Positions 10,012-18,892 of a DNA stretch of 64,000 nt are shown piece by piece. The notes under the pieces are model-generated. The model did not search any database. It had not been told where the DNA came from and saw nothing but the letters and a program-made list of their open reading frames with translations. This DNA is from Clostridiales bacterium. GTDB lineage: Bacteria; Bacillota; Clostridia; Lachnospirales; Lachnospiraceae. Location of the stretch: the NCBI GenBank assembly GCA_019423795.1, contig JAHZAT010000088.1, forward strand, positions 14,420-78,419, written 5' to 3'. Made by a program: the position numbers and the translations under genes. Position 1 is the first letter of the stretch. Each line of letters opens with the position of its first letter.

Positions 10012-10374
10012 ATGATTGCTGGAATAGGAACAGATCTTGTAGAGATAGGAAGAATAGAAGAGATGCTTCATAGAGGAAGTCGTCTTACAAGAATTTTTAC
10101 AACAACTGAATTAGCGTGTGCAAAAGACAATGCTGCGACTTTAGCTGGCAATTTTGCTGTAAAAGAAGCCGTTTCCAAAGTATTTGGAACCGGCTTTTTC
10201 GGTATGGAACCATATGAGATCGAAGTATTAAGAGATAAGTTTGGGGCACCATATGTGAAATTATATGGGGGTGCAAGACAGCTTGCGAAGGATAAGAAGA
10301 TCATAAAGATCCATGTATCGATCACTAATACAAAGGAATTTGCACAGGCATTTGCGATAGGAGAATGCGTATGA
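10012..10374 (+). CDS. acpS: Holo-[acyl-carrier-protein] synthase
   Basis: AcpS transfers 4'-phosphopantetheine from CoA to ACP. The GIGTDLVEIGRIE motif at the N-terminus (Mg/CoA-binding Asp) and the FAVKEAVSKVFGTG motif near residue 45 are diagnostic. I prefer ATG 10012, 9 bases after AGGTG, giving 120 residues, over the in-frame GTG at 10000. The stop overlaps the nnr start (ATGA), so translation is coupled. Confidence 0.94.
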   Translation: MIAGIGTDLVEIGRIEEMLHRGSRLTRIFTTTELACAKDNAATLAGNFAVKEAVSKVFGTGFFGMEPYEIEVLRDKFGAPYVKLYGGARQLAKDKKIIKIHVSITNTKEFAQAFAIGECV

Positions 10375-11846
10375 AATATGTATTAAAGAATCAGGAAATG
10401 CAGACGGTTGATTATGAAACAATTCATGGAATAGGAATTCCAGGGCTTGTGCTGATGGAGAGAGCATCAAAAGCGGTTGCAGACTATGCAGTGCAGATGA
10501 TCGATCATTCCAAGAGAATTCTGGTAATTTCAGGAATTGGTAATAATGGAGGGGATGCTCTTGCCTGTACAAGAATTTTGCTTGAACAGGACTATCTGGT
10601 AGATTATATGATTGTTGGAAATTTGGAAAAAGCTTCAGATGATCTGAAATTACAGCTTCAGATTCTTAAAAATCTTGGATATTTTCCATTAGAAAATGCA
10701 AATTTTCATGAATATGACCTTTTGATCGAAGGAATTTTTGGAGTTGGACTTTCCAGAGAAGTTGGCGGTATTTACAAAGAAATGATTGAGCGTATCAATG
10801 CATGTGGCAAATCTGTCATTGCAATCGATATTCCGTCTGGTATCAGTGGAGACAGCGGAAAAGTTCTTGGATGTGCTGTTCATGCAGCAATAACGGTCAC
10901 ATTTGGCAGTTATAAAAGAGGACATTTATTATATCCAGGACGTGAATACTGTGGGAATATAAAACTTGTATCCATTGGATTTCACAACCAGACGATTAAA
11001 AAATATGCAACGGGATACACATTGGAAGCAGATGATCATTTAATGCCAGAAAGGAAAGCATATTCCAACAAGGGAAGTTATGGAAAAGTTTTGATCATTG
11101 CTGGAAATAAAACGATGTCAGGAGCAGCATGTTTTGCAGCAGAAGCAGCATTGCGGATGGGAGCAGGTCTTGTAAAAGTGCTTTCAGATGTACAGAATCG
11201 TTCAGTTTTACAGACAAAACTTCCAGAAATTTTATTTGGAGAACGAAAAGATTTAAAAGAATCTCTAAATTGGTGTGATTGTATCTTATTTGGCCCAGGA
11301 ATCGGAGTTAGTGAAGAGACAAAAGAAATGTTGGAAATGATTCTTGAGGAAGGAACAAAACCATTAGTTATTGATGCAGATGGATTAAATACGATCAGCA
11401 GATATGATATGGAAATTAATTATCCATATGGACTGATCTTGACTCCACATCTGATGGAAGCATCAAGACTGATGTCATGTGATATTATGCAAATGAAAGA
11501 AGATTTATGTCAGAATGCATATGAGCTTGCAAAAAAATATCATTGCATTGCAGTTTTAAAAGATGCAGCAACTATCGTTGCACAAGAAGGTGATTTGGTG
11601 TATATTAATCAAAGTGGAAATGATGGAATGGCAACTGGAGGAAGTGGAGATGTTCTTGCCGGAATGATCACAGGCCTTTTAGGAGGCGGATTAGCTGCTC
11701 ATGAGGCAGCAGTTCATGGAGTTTATCTTCACGGCCTTGCAGGAGATCATGCAAGACGTGATCTGGGTGCTTACAGCATGATCGCATCAGATATTATCAC
11801 TCACATAAAGGATGTTACAGGAGGAAGCTATGAATCAGTACTATAG
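10371..11846 (+). CDS. nnr: Bifunctional NAD(P)H-hydrate epimerase/dehydratase
   Basis: Nnr repairs hydrated NAD(P)H. Residues 1 to about 210 form the YjeF-N epimerase domain (NGGDALACTR, IDIPSGISGD); the rest is the ribokinase-like ADP-dependent dehydratase domain with GSYGKVLIIAGN and the catalytic ATGGSGDVLAGM loop. ATG 10371 is used because AGGAG lies 7 bases upstream and it overlaps the acpS stop. The end overlaps alr by 17 bases. Fusion of both domains is normal in bacteria. Confidence 0.94.
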   Translation: MKYVLKNQEMQTVDYETIHGIGIPGLVLMERASKAVADYAVQMIDHSKRILVISGIGNNGGDALACTRILLEQDYLVDYMIVGNLEKASDDLKLQLQILKNLGYFPLENANFHEYDLLIEGIFGVGLSREVGGIYKEMIERINACGKSVIAIDIPSGISGDSGKVLGCAVHAAITVTFGSYKRGHLLYPGREYCGNIKLVSIGFHNQTIKKYATGYTLEADDHLMPERKAYSNKGSYGKVLIIAGNKTMSGAACFAAEAALRMGAGLVKVLSDVQNRSVLQTKLPEILFGERKDLKESLNWCDCILFGPGIGVSEETKEMLEMILEEGTKPLVIDADGLNTISRYDMEINYPYGLILTPHLMEASRLMSCDIMQMKEDLCQNAYELAKKYHCIAVLKDAATIVAQEGDLVYINQSGNDGMATGGSGDVLAGMITGLLGGGLAAHEAAVHGVYLHGLAGDHARRDLGAYSMIASDIITHIKDVTGGSYESVL

Positions 11847-12993
11847 AGTGCATGCAGTCATTGATCTGGATGCAATCTGTCATAATATACAGGAAGTAAA
11901 ACGTGTTGTTGGAGAAGGTGTCAAGGTAATGCCAGTGATTAAGGCTGACGGATATGGACATGGAGCAGTGCCAATCGCAAAAGAATTAAATAAGATTGGG
12001 GTTGATGCATTTGCAGTTGCGATCCTTGAAGAGGGAATCACACTTCGAAATCATGGGATTAAAAAACCAATTTTGATTTTAGGATATACATCAGAATATC
12101 AGTACAGCTCATTGATCCAGTATGAGATCGAGCCAACAGTATTTTGTTATGAGATGGCAGAATCTTTATCTAAGATCGCACAGGCTTTAGGAAAAGTTGC
12201 AAAGATTCATATTAAACTTGATACAGGAATGAATCGTATTGGATTTAAACCAACACAGGAATCTGTAGAGATTGTTGAGAGAATTTCTAAACTACCAAAT
12301 ATCAAGATTGAAGGAATCTTTACTCATTTTGCATGTGCAGATGAAGCAGATAAGACATCTGCGTACGAACAGGAACGTAAATACGATCAGTTTATTAAAT
12401 GGTTAGAAGAAAAAGATATTTATATTCCGATCAAGCATGTATCAAACAGTGCATCGATCATTGATCTGGCTGGTTTTAGAAAAGATATGGTACGATCAGG
12501 GATCATCACTTATGGATTATATCCATCCGAAGAAGTATCAAAAGATGTATTAGATTTAAAACCAGCGATGGAATTGAAGACACATATTGTATACATTAAG
12601 GAAGTAGGACCTGGAGAGGGAATCAGCTATAACCATACTTATGTCACAGACAAGAAGACAAAGATCGCAACAATTCCAGTTGGATATGCAGATGGATATC
12701 CAAGAGCACTTTCATCCAAGGGAAGAGTTTTGATCCGTGGGCAGTATGCTCCGATCATCGGAAGAATCTGTATGGATCAGTTTATGGTTGATGTTACAGA
12801 TATTGAAGGCATTTCTGTGATGGATGAAGTAACATTAGTTGGACACGATGGCAATAAGATGTTAACTGTAGAAGAAGTTGCAAATCTTGCAGGATCATTC
12901 AATTATGAATTTGTCTGCGGAATCGGAAAACGAGTCCCTCGTGTTTATATTCGCAATGGTGAGATCAAAGAAGCTGAATATTTTGAAAAATAG
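11830..12993 (+). CDS. alr: Alanine racemase
   Basis: This PLP enzyme interconverts L- and D-alanine for peptidoglycan. The PLP lysine is Lys38 in [10 protein letters not shown]; the second catalytic base is in the C-terminal barrel segment near ISYNHTY. ATG 11830 follows AGGAGG (giving 387 residues) and overlaps nnr by 17 bases. The rex-acpS-nnr-alr-mazF order resembles the Bacillus acpS-alr-ndoA locus. Confidence 0.95.
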   Translation: MNQYYRVHAVIDLDAICHNIQEVKRVVGEGVKVMPVIKADGYGHGAVPIAKELNKIGVDAFAVAILEEGITLRNHGIKKPILILGYTSEYQYSSLIQYEIEPTVFCYEMAESLSKIAQALGKVAKIHIKLDTGMNRIGFKPTQESVEIVERISKLPNIKIEGIFTHFACADEADKTSAYEQERKYDQFIKWLEEKDIYIPIKHVSNSASIIDLAGFRKDMVRSGIITYGLYPSEEVSKDVLDLKPAMELKTHIVYIKEVGPGEGISYNHTYVTDKKTKIATIPVGYADGYPRALSSKGRVLIRGQYAPIIGRICMDQFMVDVTDIEGISVMDEVTLVGHDGNKMLTVEEVANLAGSFNYEFVCGIGKRVPRVYIRNGEIKEAEYFEK

Positions 12994-13067
12994 GGAATTT
13001 TTTGAATACTTTTGAAAGAATTGTAAATACTCTTCATAGAATATTTAAAAAGAAATGGAGAGTGTTT

Positions 13068-13421
13068 ATGCTTATGGTAATTAAGCGAGGCGATATATTT
13101 TATGCAGATTTGAGGCCAGTCGTTGGTTCAGAACAAGGCGGTATCCGTCCTGTGATCGTTCTGCAAAATGATGCGGGCAACAAATATAGTCCAACGATCA
13201 TCTGTGCAGCGATCACAAGTAAGATGAATAAGGCAAAACTGCCAACGCATGTACCAATCGACTGTCACAGATGTGAATTGGAAAAAGATTCTGTGATCTT
13301 GTTAGAACAGATCAGGACGATCGATAAAAGCCGTTTAAGAGAAAAGGTATGTCATTTAAATTGTACATTTCTAAAACAGGTGGATCATGCACTGAAGATC
13401 AGTTTAAGTCTTGATACATAA
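13068..13421 (+). CDS. MazF/EndoA-type endoribonuclease (PemK-like)
   Basis: The protein is a MazF-family mRNA interferase: [20 protein letters not shown] at the N-terminus, RPVIVLQND and [16 protein letters not shown] are the hallmark segments. It is 117 residues, the EndoA size, from ATG 13068 (GGAGAG 5 bases upstream); ATG 13074 is also possible. In Bacillus the antitoxin ndoAI lies between alr and ndoA. Here only 74 bases separate alr from this start, too little for an antitoxin gene, so the toxin appears orphaned at its own locus. Confidence 0.9.
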   Translation: MLMVIKRGDIFYADLRPVVGSEQGGIRPVIVLQNDAGNKYSPTIICAAITSKMNKAKLPTHVPIDCHRCELEKDSVILLEQIRTIDKSRLREKVCHLNCTFLKQVDHALKISLSLDT

Positions 13422-13437
13422 CAGAAATGGTACGATA

Positions 13438-13466
13438 TTGACCTTTTTTCTTAGAAATGATATATT
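13438..13466 (+). promoter_or_regulatory. Promoter of the CBS-domain gene
   Basis: TTGACC (13438-13443), 17-base spacer and TATATT (13461-13466) lie between mazF and the next gene, 45 bases before its ATG. Confidence 0.6.
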
Positions 13467-13510
13467 TAAATTTGCATAGTCTTAATTTCTAGAAGATAAA
13501 GGAGAAAGAA

Positions 13511-14461
13511 ATGGAAGGATTTACTCCCTCGGTACTTGTGATGATCATTTTAGCAGTTATTGTTGGATTTGTGGCTGGATATTTTTTCATGAAGCAAAGA
13601 GAGAAGATTTTGGAAAACAAGAAGAAACTGCATACATCAGAACAGGAACATGAAGAGGATGAAGACAATGAATATGAAGAAGAGATCATGAACATTGTCA
13701 ACGAAGGACATGAACAAGGTGCGATCATGGAAGGGGAAGCCCGTATGATCACGAATATCTTTGAGTTTGGAGATAAAGATGTTACAGACGTTATGACTTC
13801 AAGAAAGAAGATCGATGCCATTGATATGACCATGTCCGTGGAGAAGGCATTAAATTACATGTTAGATGAGCCGTATTCAAGATATCCATTATATGAAGAT
13901 GATATTGATAATATTGTAGGAGTGCTTTATTTAAAAGATGTAATCGATGCATACCTCAATCAGAAAGAAGCAAAGCTTTCTGATATTGCAAGAGAGCCGT
14001 TTTTTGTTCATCAGACGATGAATCTATCCGTTCTTTTCCAAGAGATGCAGACCAAGAAGATTCATATGGCGATCGTCATTGATGAATATAGCCAGACAGA
14101 AGGTATTGTATCTATGGAAGATATGTTAGAGGTTATCGTAGGTAATATCTTAGATGAATATGATGTTGAAGATCGTAATATCACTAAGATCGGATGGGCA
14201 GATGTTTATCTTGTACGCGGAAGTACAAGACTTGAAGAACTTGAGGATACACTTGGAATCGAGTTTGACGTTGAAGATATTGAGACACTGAATGGATTTT
14301 TAATTGATCAGCTGGGACATTTACCAGAAGACAATGAAGAAATAGAAATAATCTACCAAGGATATTCCTTTAAATCTGTCGATATTCATGACAACATGAT
14401 CCGGCAGGTAAAGGTAGAAAAAAGGAAAAGGAAGGAAGAAAAAGATGTCAGGACACAGTAA
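13511..14461 (+). CDS. CBS-domain CorC/HlyC-like protein with single membrane anchor
   Basis: Residues 8-27 form one membrane helix, 40-60 a strongly acidic linker, about 75-210 a pair of CBS domains ([20 protein letters not shown] start, [19 protein letters not shown]), and 225-305 the CorC/HlyC transporter-associated domain. CNNM/CorC proteins handle magnesium or cobalt, but their usual four-helix DUF21 domain is missing, so this may be a regulatory member rather than a transporter. AAAGGAG precedes the ATG and the end overlaps yebC by 17 bases. Confidence 0.85.
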   Translation: MEGFTPSVLVMIILAVIVGFVAGYFFMKQREKILENKKKLHTSEQEHEEDEDNEYEEEIMNIVNEGHEQGAIMEGEARMITNIFEFGDKDVTDVMTSRKKIDAIDMTMSVEKALNYMLDEPYSRYPLYEDDIDNIVGVLYLKDVIDAYLNQKEAKLSDIAREPFFVHQTMNLSVLFQEMQTKKIHMAIVIDEYSQTEGIVSMEDMLEVIVGNILDEYDVEDRNITKIGWADVYLVRGSTRLEELEDTLGIEFDVEDIETLNGFLIDQLGHLPEDNEEIEIIYQGYSFKSVDIHDNMIRQVKVEKRKRKEEKDVRTQ

Positions 14462-15173
14462 ATTTGCGAACATCAAACACAAAAAAGAAAAAAATGATGC
14501 GAAAAAAGGAAAAATTTTCACAGTTATTGGAAGAGAAATTGCAGTAGCAGTTAAAGAAGGTGGACCAGATCCAGATAACAACAGCAGATTACGTGATGTC
14601 ATTGCAAAAGCAAAAGCAAACAACATGCCAAATGACACGATTGAACGTGGTATCAAAAAAGCTGCTGGAGATGCAGATTCTGTTAATTACGAACAGATTA
14701 CATATGAAGGATATGGGCCAAGTGGAGTTGCTATTATCGTAGATACATTAACAGATAACAAAAACCGTACAGCATCTAATGTAAGAAATGCTTTCACAAA
14801 AGGAAATGGTAACGTAGGAACACCAGGATGTGTATCTTACATGTTCGAAAAAAAAGGACAGATCATTATCTCTAAAGAAGAATGTGAAATGGATGCTGAT
14901 GATCTTATGATGATGGCATTAGATGCTGGAGCAGAAGATTTCAATGAAGAAGAAGACAGCTTTGAAGTATTGACAACGCCAGAAGATTTCAGCGCAGTTA
15001 GAGAAGCTCTGGAAAAAGAAGAAGTTCCTATGGCAGATGCCAGTGTAACAATGATCCCTGGTACTATGGTTGAACTTACAAGTGAAGAAGATATTAAGAA
15101 TATTCAGAAAACATTAGATCTTCTGGATGAAGATGATGATGTTCAGGAAGTTTATACAAACTGGGATGAATAA
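14445..15173 (+). CDS. yebC: YebC/PmpR family transcriptional regulatory protein
   Basis: A 242-residue YebC-family protein beginning [16 protein letters not shown], which is diagnostic, with the [12 protein letters not shown] central segment and an acidic C-terminus. Family members have been reported as DNA-binding regulators and, more recently, as ribosome-associated factors helping translation of proline stretches. It overlaps the CBS-domain gene, implying one transcript, and is followed by a strong terminator. Confidence 0.95.
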   Translation: MSGHSKFANIKHKKEKNDAKKGKIFTVIGREIAVAVKEGGPDPDNNSRLRDVIAKAKANNMPNDTIERGIKKAAGDADSVNYEQITYEGYGPSGVAIIVDTLTDNKNRTASNVRNAFTKGNGNVGTPGCVSYMFEKKGQIIISKEECEMDADDLMMMALDAGAEDFNEEEDSFEVLTTPEDFSAVREALEKEEVPMADASVTMIPGTMVELTSEEDIKNIQKTLDLLDEDDDVQEVYTNWDE

Positions 15174-15215
15174 AAGCATATCATAAATGATATGGCATAA
15201 ATGACTATAAAAAGC

Positions 15216-15266
15216 GGGCATTTTTCACAACATTTAGGCAATAATGTTGTGGGGAATGCCTGTTTT
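15216..15266 (+). terminator. Terminator after yebC
   Basis: A two-part stem: GGCATT (15217-15222) with AATGCC (15255-15260), and inside it CACAACATT with AATGTTGTG, followed by a T-rich tail. It lies 43 bases after the yebC stop. Confidence 0.8.
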
Positions 15267-15343
15267 GTGTTATAACAATTAATTGATATTATAATAAAAA
15301 TGAGGTAGTATATGCCGATGGATGTGAATATGATTTCTTTGAT

Positions 15344-15393
15344 TAATTAAAAATAAGCCTAACTATCAGATGTAAATTGGTGGTTAGGCTTAT
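15344..15393 (-). terminator. Terminator of the sulfhydrylase gene
   Basis: ATAAGCCTAAC (15353-15363) and GTTAGGCTTAT (15383-15393) form an 11-bp perfect stem. On the minus strand it is followed by a T-rich run, 36 bases after the stop of the sulfhydrylase gene. The remaining bases between this hairpin and the yebC terminator show no supported gene. Confidence 0.75.
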
Positions 15394-15429
15394 ATTATAG
15401 ATTTTTATGTGATAGAATTAATTGTAAAA

Positions 15430-16713
15430 TTATGCATTTTTAAGTGCTTCTTTCAGATCATTGATAATATCTTTTGCACTTTCAATTCCAACAGATAAAC
15501 GGATCATTCCAGGAGAAACTCCAGCTTCTCTTAACTGTTCATCGTTCATCTGGCGATGTGTATGACTTGCAGGGTGAAGTACCATCGTTTTGGATGCAGC
15601 AACATGTGTCGCAATATTTGCTAATTTCAAGTTATCCATAAAACGTACTGCAGCATCACGTCCACCAGTCAGTTCAAAGGAAATAACACCACAGGTTCTT
15701 CCCTCATCCATATATTTTTGTGCTAGTTCATGATATTTATCATCAGGAAGTCCGGCATAAATAACATGAGATACTTTTTCATGAGCATCTAAGAATTCAG
15801 CGACTTTCTGAGCATTTTCACAATGACGTTCTACACGCAAAGGCAGAGTTTCTAATCCAAGATTTAATAAGAAACAGTTTTCAGGGGATGGAATGGAACC
15901 AAGGTCACGCATCAGCTGTGTTGTAGCTTTTGTGATATAAGCTTTCTTTCCAAATTGTTTTGTATAAACGACACCATGGTAAGATTCATCAGGTTCAGTA
16001 AGACCATGATATTTGTGCCCATAAGCGTCCCAGTCAAAGTTTCCGCTGTCAATGATCGCACCACCAACTTGAACAGCGTGTCCATCCATATATTTTGTTG
16101 TTGAATGTGTGACGATGTCAGCACCCCATTCAAAAGGACGACAGTTGATCGGTGTTGCAAAAGTATTGTCAACGATCAATGGAACTTCATGTTCATGGGC
16201 AACCTTTGCAAATTTCTCAATATCAAGAATGACAAGTGCAGGGTTTGCAATTGTCTCTGCAAATAAAACTTTGGTATTTGGTTTAAATGCAGCGGCAATT
16301 TCTTCAGCACTTGCATCAGTATCAACGAATGTACAGTCAATTCCAAGTTTCTTTAATGTAACACCCAGAAGGTTAAATGTTCCACCATAGATCGTAGAAG
16401 CTGCAACAACATGATCTCCAGCCTCACAGATATTAAAGATCGCATAGAAGTTCGCAGCCTGTCCAGAAGAAGTAAGAAGTCCTGCAACACCTCCTTCAAG
16501 ATCAGCGATTTTGGCAGCCACAGCATCGTTTGTAGGATTCTGAAGACGTGTATAGAAATATCCTTCTGCTTTCAGATCAAATAACTGTCCCATTTCATCG
16601 GTTGTATCATATTTGAAAGTAGTACTCTGATAAATAGGGAGTGCACATGGTTCTCCTTTCTTAGGAGTGTAACCAGAATGAAGACATTTTGTTTCTAAAT
16701 CATAATGACTCAT
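15430..16713 (-). CDS. O-acetylhomoserine sulfhydrylase (aminocarboxypropyltransferase)
   Basis: A PLP enzyme of the Cys/Met metabolism family that makes homocysteine from O-acetylhomoserine and sulfide. The family hallmarks are ETKCLHSGY at the N-terminus, TSSGQAANFYAI, and the PLP-lysine segment VTHSTTKYMDGH. At 427 residues it matches the long MetY class, not the shorter cystathionine gamma-synthases. ATG 16713 is chosen because AAAGGA lies 9 bases upstream; ATG 16719 would be too close. It has its own promoter and terminator. Confidence 0.9.
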   Translation of the reverse strand: MSHYDLETKCLHSGYTPKKGEPCALPIYQSTTFKYDTTDEMGQLFDLKAEGYFYTRLQNPTNDAVAAKIADLEGGVAGLLTSSGQAANFYAIFNICEAGDHVVAASTIYGGTFNLLGVTLKKLGIDCTFVDTDASAEEIAAAFKPNTKVLFAETIANPALVILDIEKFAKVAHEHEVPLIVDNTFATPINCRPFEWGADIVTHSTTKYMDGHAVQVGGAIIDSGNFDWDAYGHKYHGLTEPDESYHGVVYTKQFGKKAYITKATTQLMRDLGSIPSPENCFLLNLGLETLPLRVERHCENAQKVAEFLDAHEKVSHVIYAGLPDDKYHELAQKYMDEGRTCGVISFELTGGRDAAVRFMDNLKLANIATHVAASKTMVLHPASHTHRQMNDEQLREAGVSPGMIRLSVGIESAKDIINDLKEALKNA

Positions 16714-16751
16714 AATCATAATTCCTTTCTGTTATAAAAAATATGTATTAA

Positions 16752-16780
16752 ATTATACCCGCAATTCCTAAAGAAAACAA
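16752..16780 (-). promoter_or_regulatory. Promoter of the sulfhydrylase gene
   Basis: On the minus strand TTGTTT (16780-16775), 17 bases, TATAAT (16757-16752), about 40 bases upstream of the start. I see no S-box or T-box leader. Confidence 0.65.
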
Positions 16781-16936
16781 GGGGAATAGAATTCAGACAA
16801 TTTACTGAATTAACTAAAAAAAATGAAAATTCGAGATTTTTTGTATAAAAGAAAAACAACTTGACAAAAAAATTATTTTTATCACACAAACCAACAAAAA
16901 CATTGAAAAACTTAACGAAGTTCTTAAGATAATTTG

Positions 16937-16965
16937 TTGTTTTATTTTTAACGATGTGCTAAAAT
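16937..16965 (+). promoter_or_regulatory. Promoter of the NifU-like/GGGtGRT operon
   Basis: TTGTTT (16937-16942), 17 bases, TAAAAT (16960-16965) with a TG extension just upstream. It is divergent from the sulfhydrylase promoter in a 288-base AT-rich gap. Confidence 0.6.
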
Positions 16966-17001
16966 AATAGTGTTATTTTTAATACTGAAAGGAGTTTCAA
17001 C

Positions 17002-17694
17002 ATGATTTATTCACATGAAGTAGAACAAATGTGTACAGTAGCTCAGGGTGTAAACCATGGAGCTGCCCCAATTCCTGAAGAAGCAAAATGGGTAAAAGCG
17101 AAAGATGTAACAGACATCTCAGGATTAACACATGGTATTGGTTGGTGTGCACCTCAGCAGGGAGGATGTAAATTAACTCTTAACGTTAAAGAAGGTATCA
17201 TCCAGGAAGCATTAGTAGAAACAATCGGATGTTCAGGAATGACACATTCAGCTGCTATGGCATCTGAAATCTTACCAGGAAGAACAATCTTAGAAGCATT
17301 AAATACAGACTTAGTTTGTGATGCTATCAATACAGCAATGAGAGAATTATTCTTACAGATCGTATACGGAAGAACTCAGAGTGCATTCTCTGAAGAAGGA
17401 CTTCCAATCGGTGCTGGTCTTGAAGACTTAGGAAAAGGATTAAGATCTCAGGTTGGTACAATGTACGGAACACTTAAGAAAGGTCCTCGTTACCTTGAAA
17501 TGGCTGAAGGATACGTTACAGGTATCGCTCTTGACGCTGATGATGAAATCATTGGATACCAGTTTGTTAACTTTGGTAGAATGATGGACTTCATCAAAGC
17601 TGGAGACGATGCTCAGACAGCACTTGACAAGGCCAAAGGTCAGTACGGACGCGTTGATGACGCTGTTAAGATTATTGACCCAAGAAAGGAATAG
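17002..17694 (+). CDS. NifU/IscU-like iron-sulfur scaffold protein
   Basis: A 230-residue protein of the NifU N-terminal-like type usually found with GGGtGRT genes in anaerobes. Cysteines at IGWCAPQQGGCKL and IGCSGMTH are arranged as in IscU-type scaffolds. Codon use is strikingly optimised (C-ending codons for Tyr, Asn and Phe), unlike neighbouring genes, which suggests very high expression. AAAGGAG precedes the ATG. The next gene follows after 13 bases. The cluster partner and the physiological role are not established. Confidence 0.75.
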   Translation: MIYSHEVEQMCTVAQGVNHGAAPIPEEAKWVKAKDVTDISGLTHGIGWCAPQQGGCKLTLNVKEGIIQEALVETIGCSGMTHSAAMASEILPGRTILEALNTDLVCDAINTAMRELFLQIVYGRTQSAFSEEGLPIGAGLEDLGKGLRSQVGTMYGTLKKGPRYLEMAEGYVTGIALDADDEIIGYQFVNFGRMMDFIKAGDDAQTALDKAKGQYGRVDDAVKIIDPRKE

Positions 17695-17707
17695 GAGGTA
17701 GCGAATA

Positions 17708-18718
17708 ATGGCTTTATTTGAATCATATGAAAGAAGAGAAAAACAGATTCTTGCTGTTTTAAAAGAGTATGGAATCAATTCTATCGAAGAAGCTGCTGAA
17801 ATTACAAAAGCTGCTGGATTAGATGTTTATGCTCAGGTTGAAGGAATTCAGCCAATCTGTTTCGAAAATGCAAAATGGGCTTACACAGTAGGTGCTGCTA
17901 TCGCAATCAAAAAAGGTTGCAGAAGAGCTGCAGACGCTGCTGCTGCTATCGGTGAAGGTCTTCAGGCATTCTGTATTCCTGGATCTGTAGCTGATCAGCG
18001 TAAAGTAGGTCTTGGACATGGTAACTTAGGAAAGATGCTTCTTGAAGAAGAAACAGAATGTTTCGCATTCTTAGCAGGTCACGAATCTTTCGCAGCTGCT
18101 GAAGGAGCTATCGGAATCGCTGAAAAAGCGAACAAAGTTCGTCAGAAACCTTTAAGAGTTATCTTAAACGGATTAGGAAAAGATGCTGCACAGATCATTT
18201 CCAGAATTAACGGATTTACATATGTTGAAACTGAAATGGATTACTACACAGGTGAAGTAAAAGAAGTATTCAGAAAATCTTACTCTGAAGGATTAAGAGC
18301 TAAGGTTAACTGCTACGGTGCTAACGATGTAACAGAAGGTGTTGCAATCATGCACAAAGAAGGTGTAGACGTATCTATCACAGGTAACTCTACAAACCCA
18401 ACTCGTTTCCAGCATCCAGTTGCAGGTACATACAAAAAAGAATGTATCGAACAGGGTAAAAAATACTTCTCTGTAGCTTCTGGTGGTGGTACAGGACGTA
18501 CATTACATCCAGATAACATGGCTGCAGGACCAGCTTCTTACGGAATGACAGATACTATGGGACGTATGCATAGTGATGCTCAGTTCGCAGGATCTTCTTC
18601 AGTACCAGCCCATGTAGAAATGATGGGATTAATCGGTATGGGTAACAACCCAATGGTAGGAGCTACAGTTGCAGTAGCTGTATCTATCGAAGAAGCTGCT
18701 AAAGCAGGTAAATTCTAA
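17708..18718 (+). CDS. GGGtGRT family protein (prophage integration target)
   Basis: The family-defining motif ASGGGTGRTLHPDNMA is present near residue 257, followed by the highly conserved DTMGRMHSDAQFAGSSS region; the length, 336 residues, is that of the family. Function is unknown; it always sits with a NifU-like partner, here 13 bases upstream in a probable two-gene operon with optimised codons. The last 12 codons coincide with the phage attachment core, so the reading frame is complete after integration but its 3' untranslated region is now phage DNA. Confidence 0.85.
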   Translation: MALFESYERREKQILAVLKEYGINSIEEAAEITKAAGLDVYAQVEGIQPICFENAKWAYTVGAAIAIKKGCRRAADAAAAIGEGLQAFCIPGSVADQRKVGLGHGNLGKMLLEEETECFAFLAGHESFAAAEGAIGIAEKANKVRQKPLRVILNGLGKDAAQIISRINGFTYVETEMDYYTGEVKEVFRKSYSEGLRAKVNCYGANDVTEGVAIMHKEGVDVSITGNSTNPTRFQHPVAGTYKKECIEQGKKYFSVASGGGTGRTLHPDNMAAGPASYGMTDTMGRMHSDAQFAGSSSVPAHVEMMGLIGMGNNPMVGATVAVAVSIEEAAKAGKF

Positions 18719-18721
18719 GAA
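18685..18721 (+). repeat. attL core
   Basis: This is the 37-bp core shared exactly with 58825-58861. It begins TATCGAAGAAGC, ends TTCTAAGAA, and covers the last 11 codons and stop of the GGGtGRT gene. Bases flanking it differ between the two copies on both sides. Confidence 0.95.
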
Positions 18722-18789
18722 ACCGCTTAAATACGTGGTTTTTGAACGGAGTTAAAAGTGGTAAGAAGTAGTGAAAAGTGGACGATTCG

Positions 18790-18809
18790 TACATTATTCA
18801 TACATTATT
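18790..18809 (+). other. Candidate integrase arm-type sites, left
   Basis: TACATTATT occurs twice 11 bases apart (18790-18798, 18801-18809), with a third copy on the right arm at 58768-58776. Repeats of this type next to att cores are usually integrase arm sites; binding is inferred. Confidence 0.45.
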
Positions 18810-18834
18810 CGTACACACGACTCCTACATCAGAA

Positions 18835-18883
18835 TAACAAAAAACAGAGCCGAGATGGTAAGTCTTGACTCTGTTTTTTGTTA
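18835..18883. terminator. Bidirectional terminator between host gene and integrase
   Basis: A 15-bp perfect stem, TAACAAAAAACAGAG (18835-18849) with its complement at 18869-18883, has A/T runs on both strands. It ends the integrase transcript and would now also end the host GGGtGRT transcript, replacing the displaced host terminator. Confidence 0.8.
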
Positions 18884-18892
18884 TGTAATATT

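Noticed and set aside
15312..15350. Twelve-codon frame MPMDVNMISLIN with a GAGGT upstream
   Set aside because: Too short, no promoter or family; it lies between two terminators.
16720..17001. S-box or T-box leader for the sulfhydrylase
   Set aside because: The leader is only about 35 bases from the predicted start, with no room for a riboswitch.
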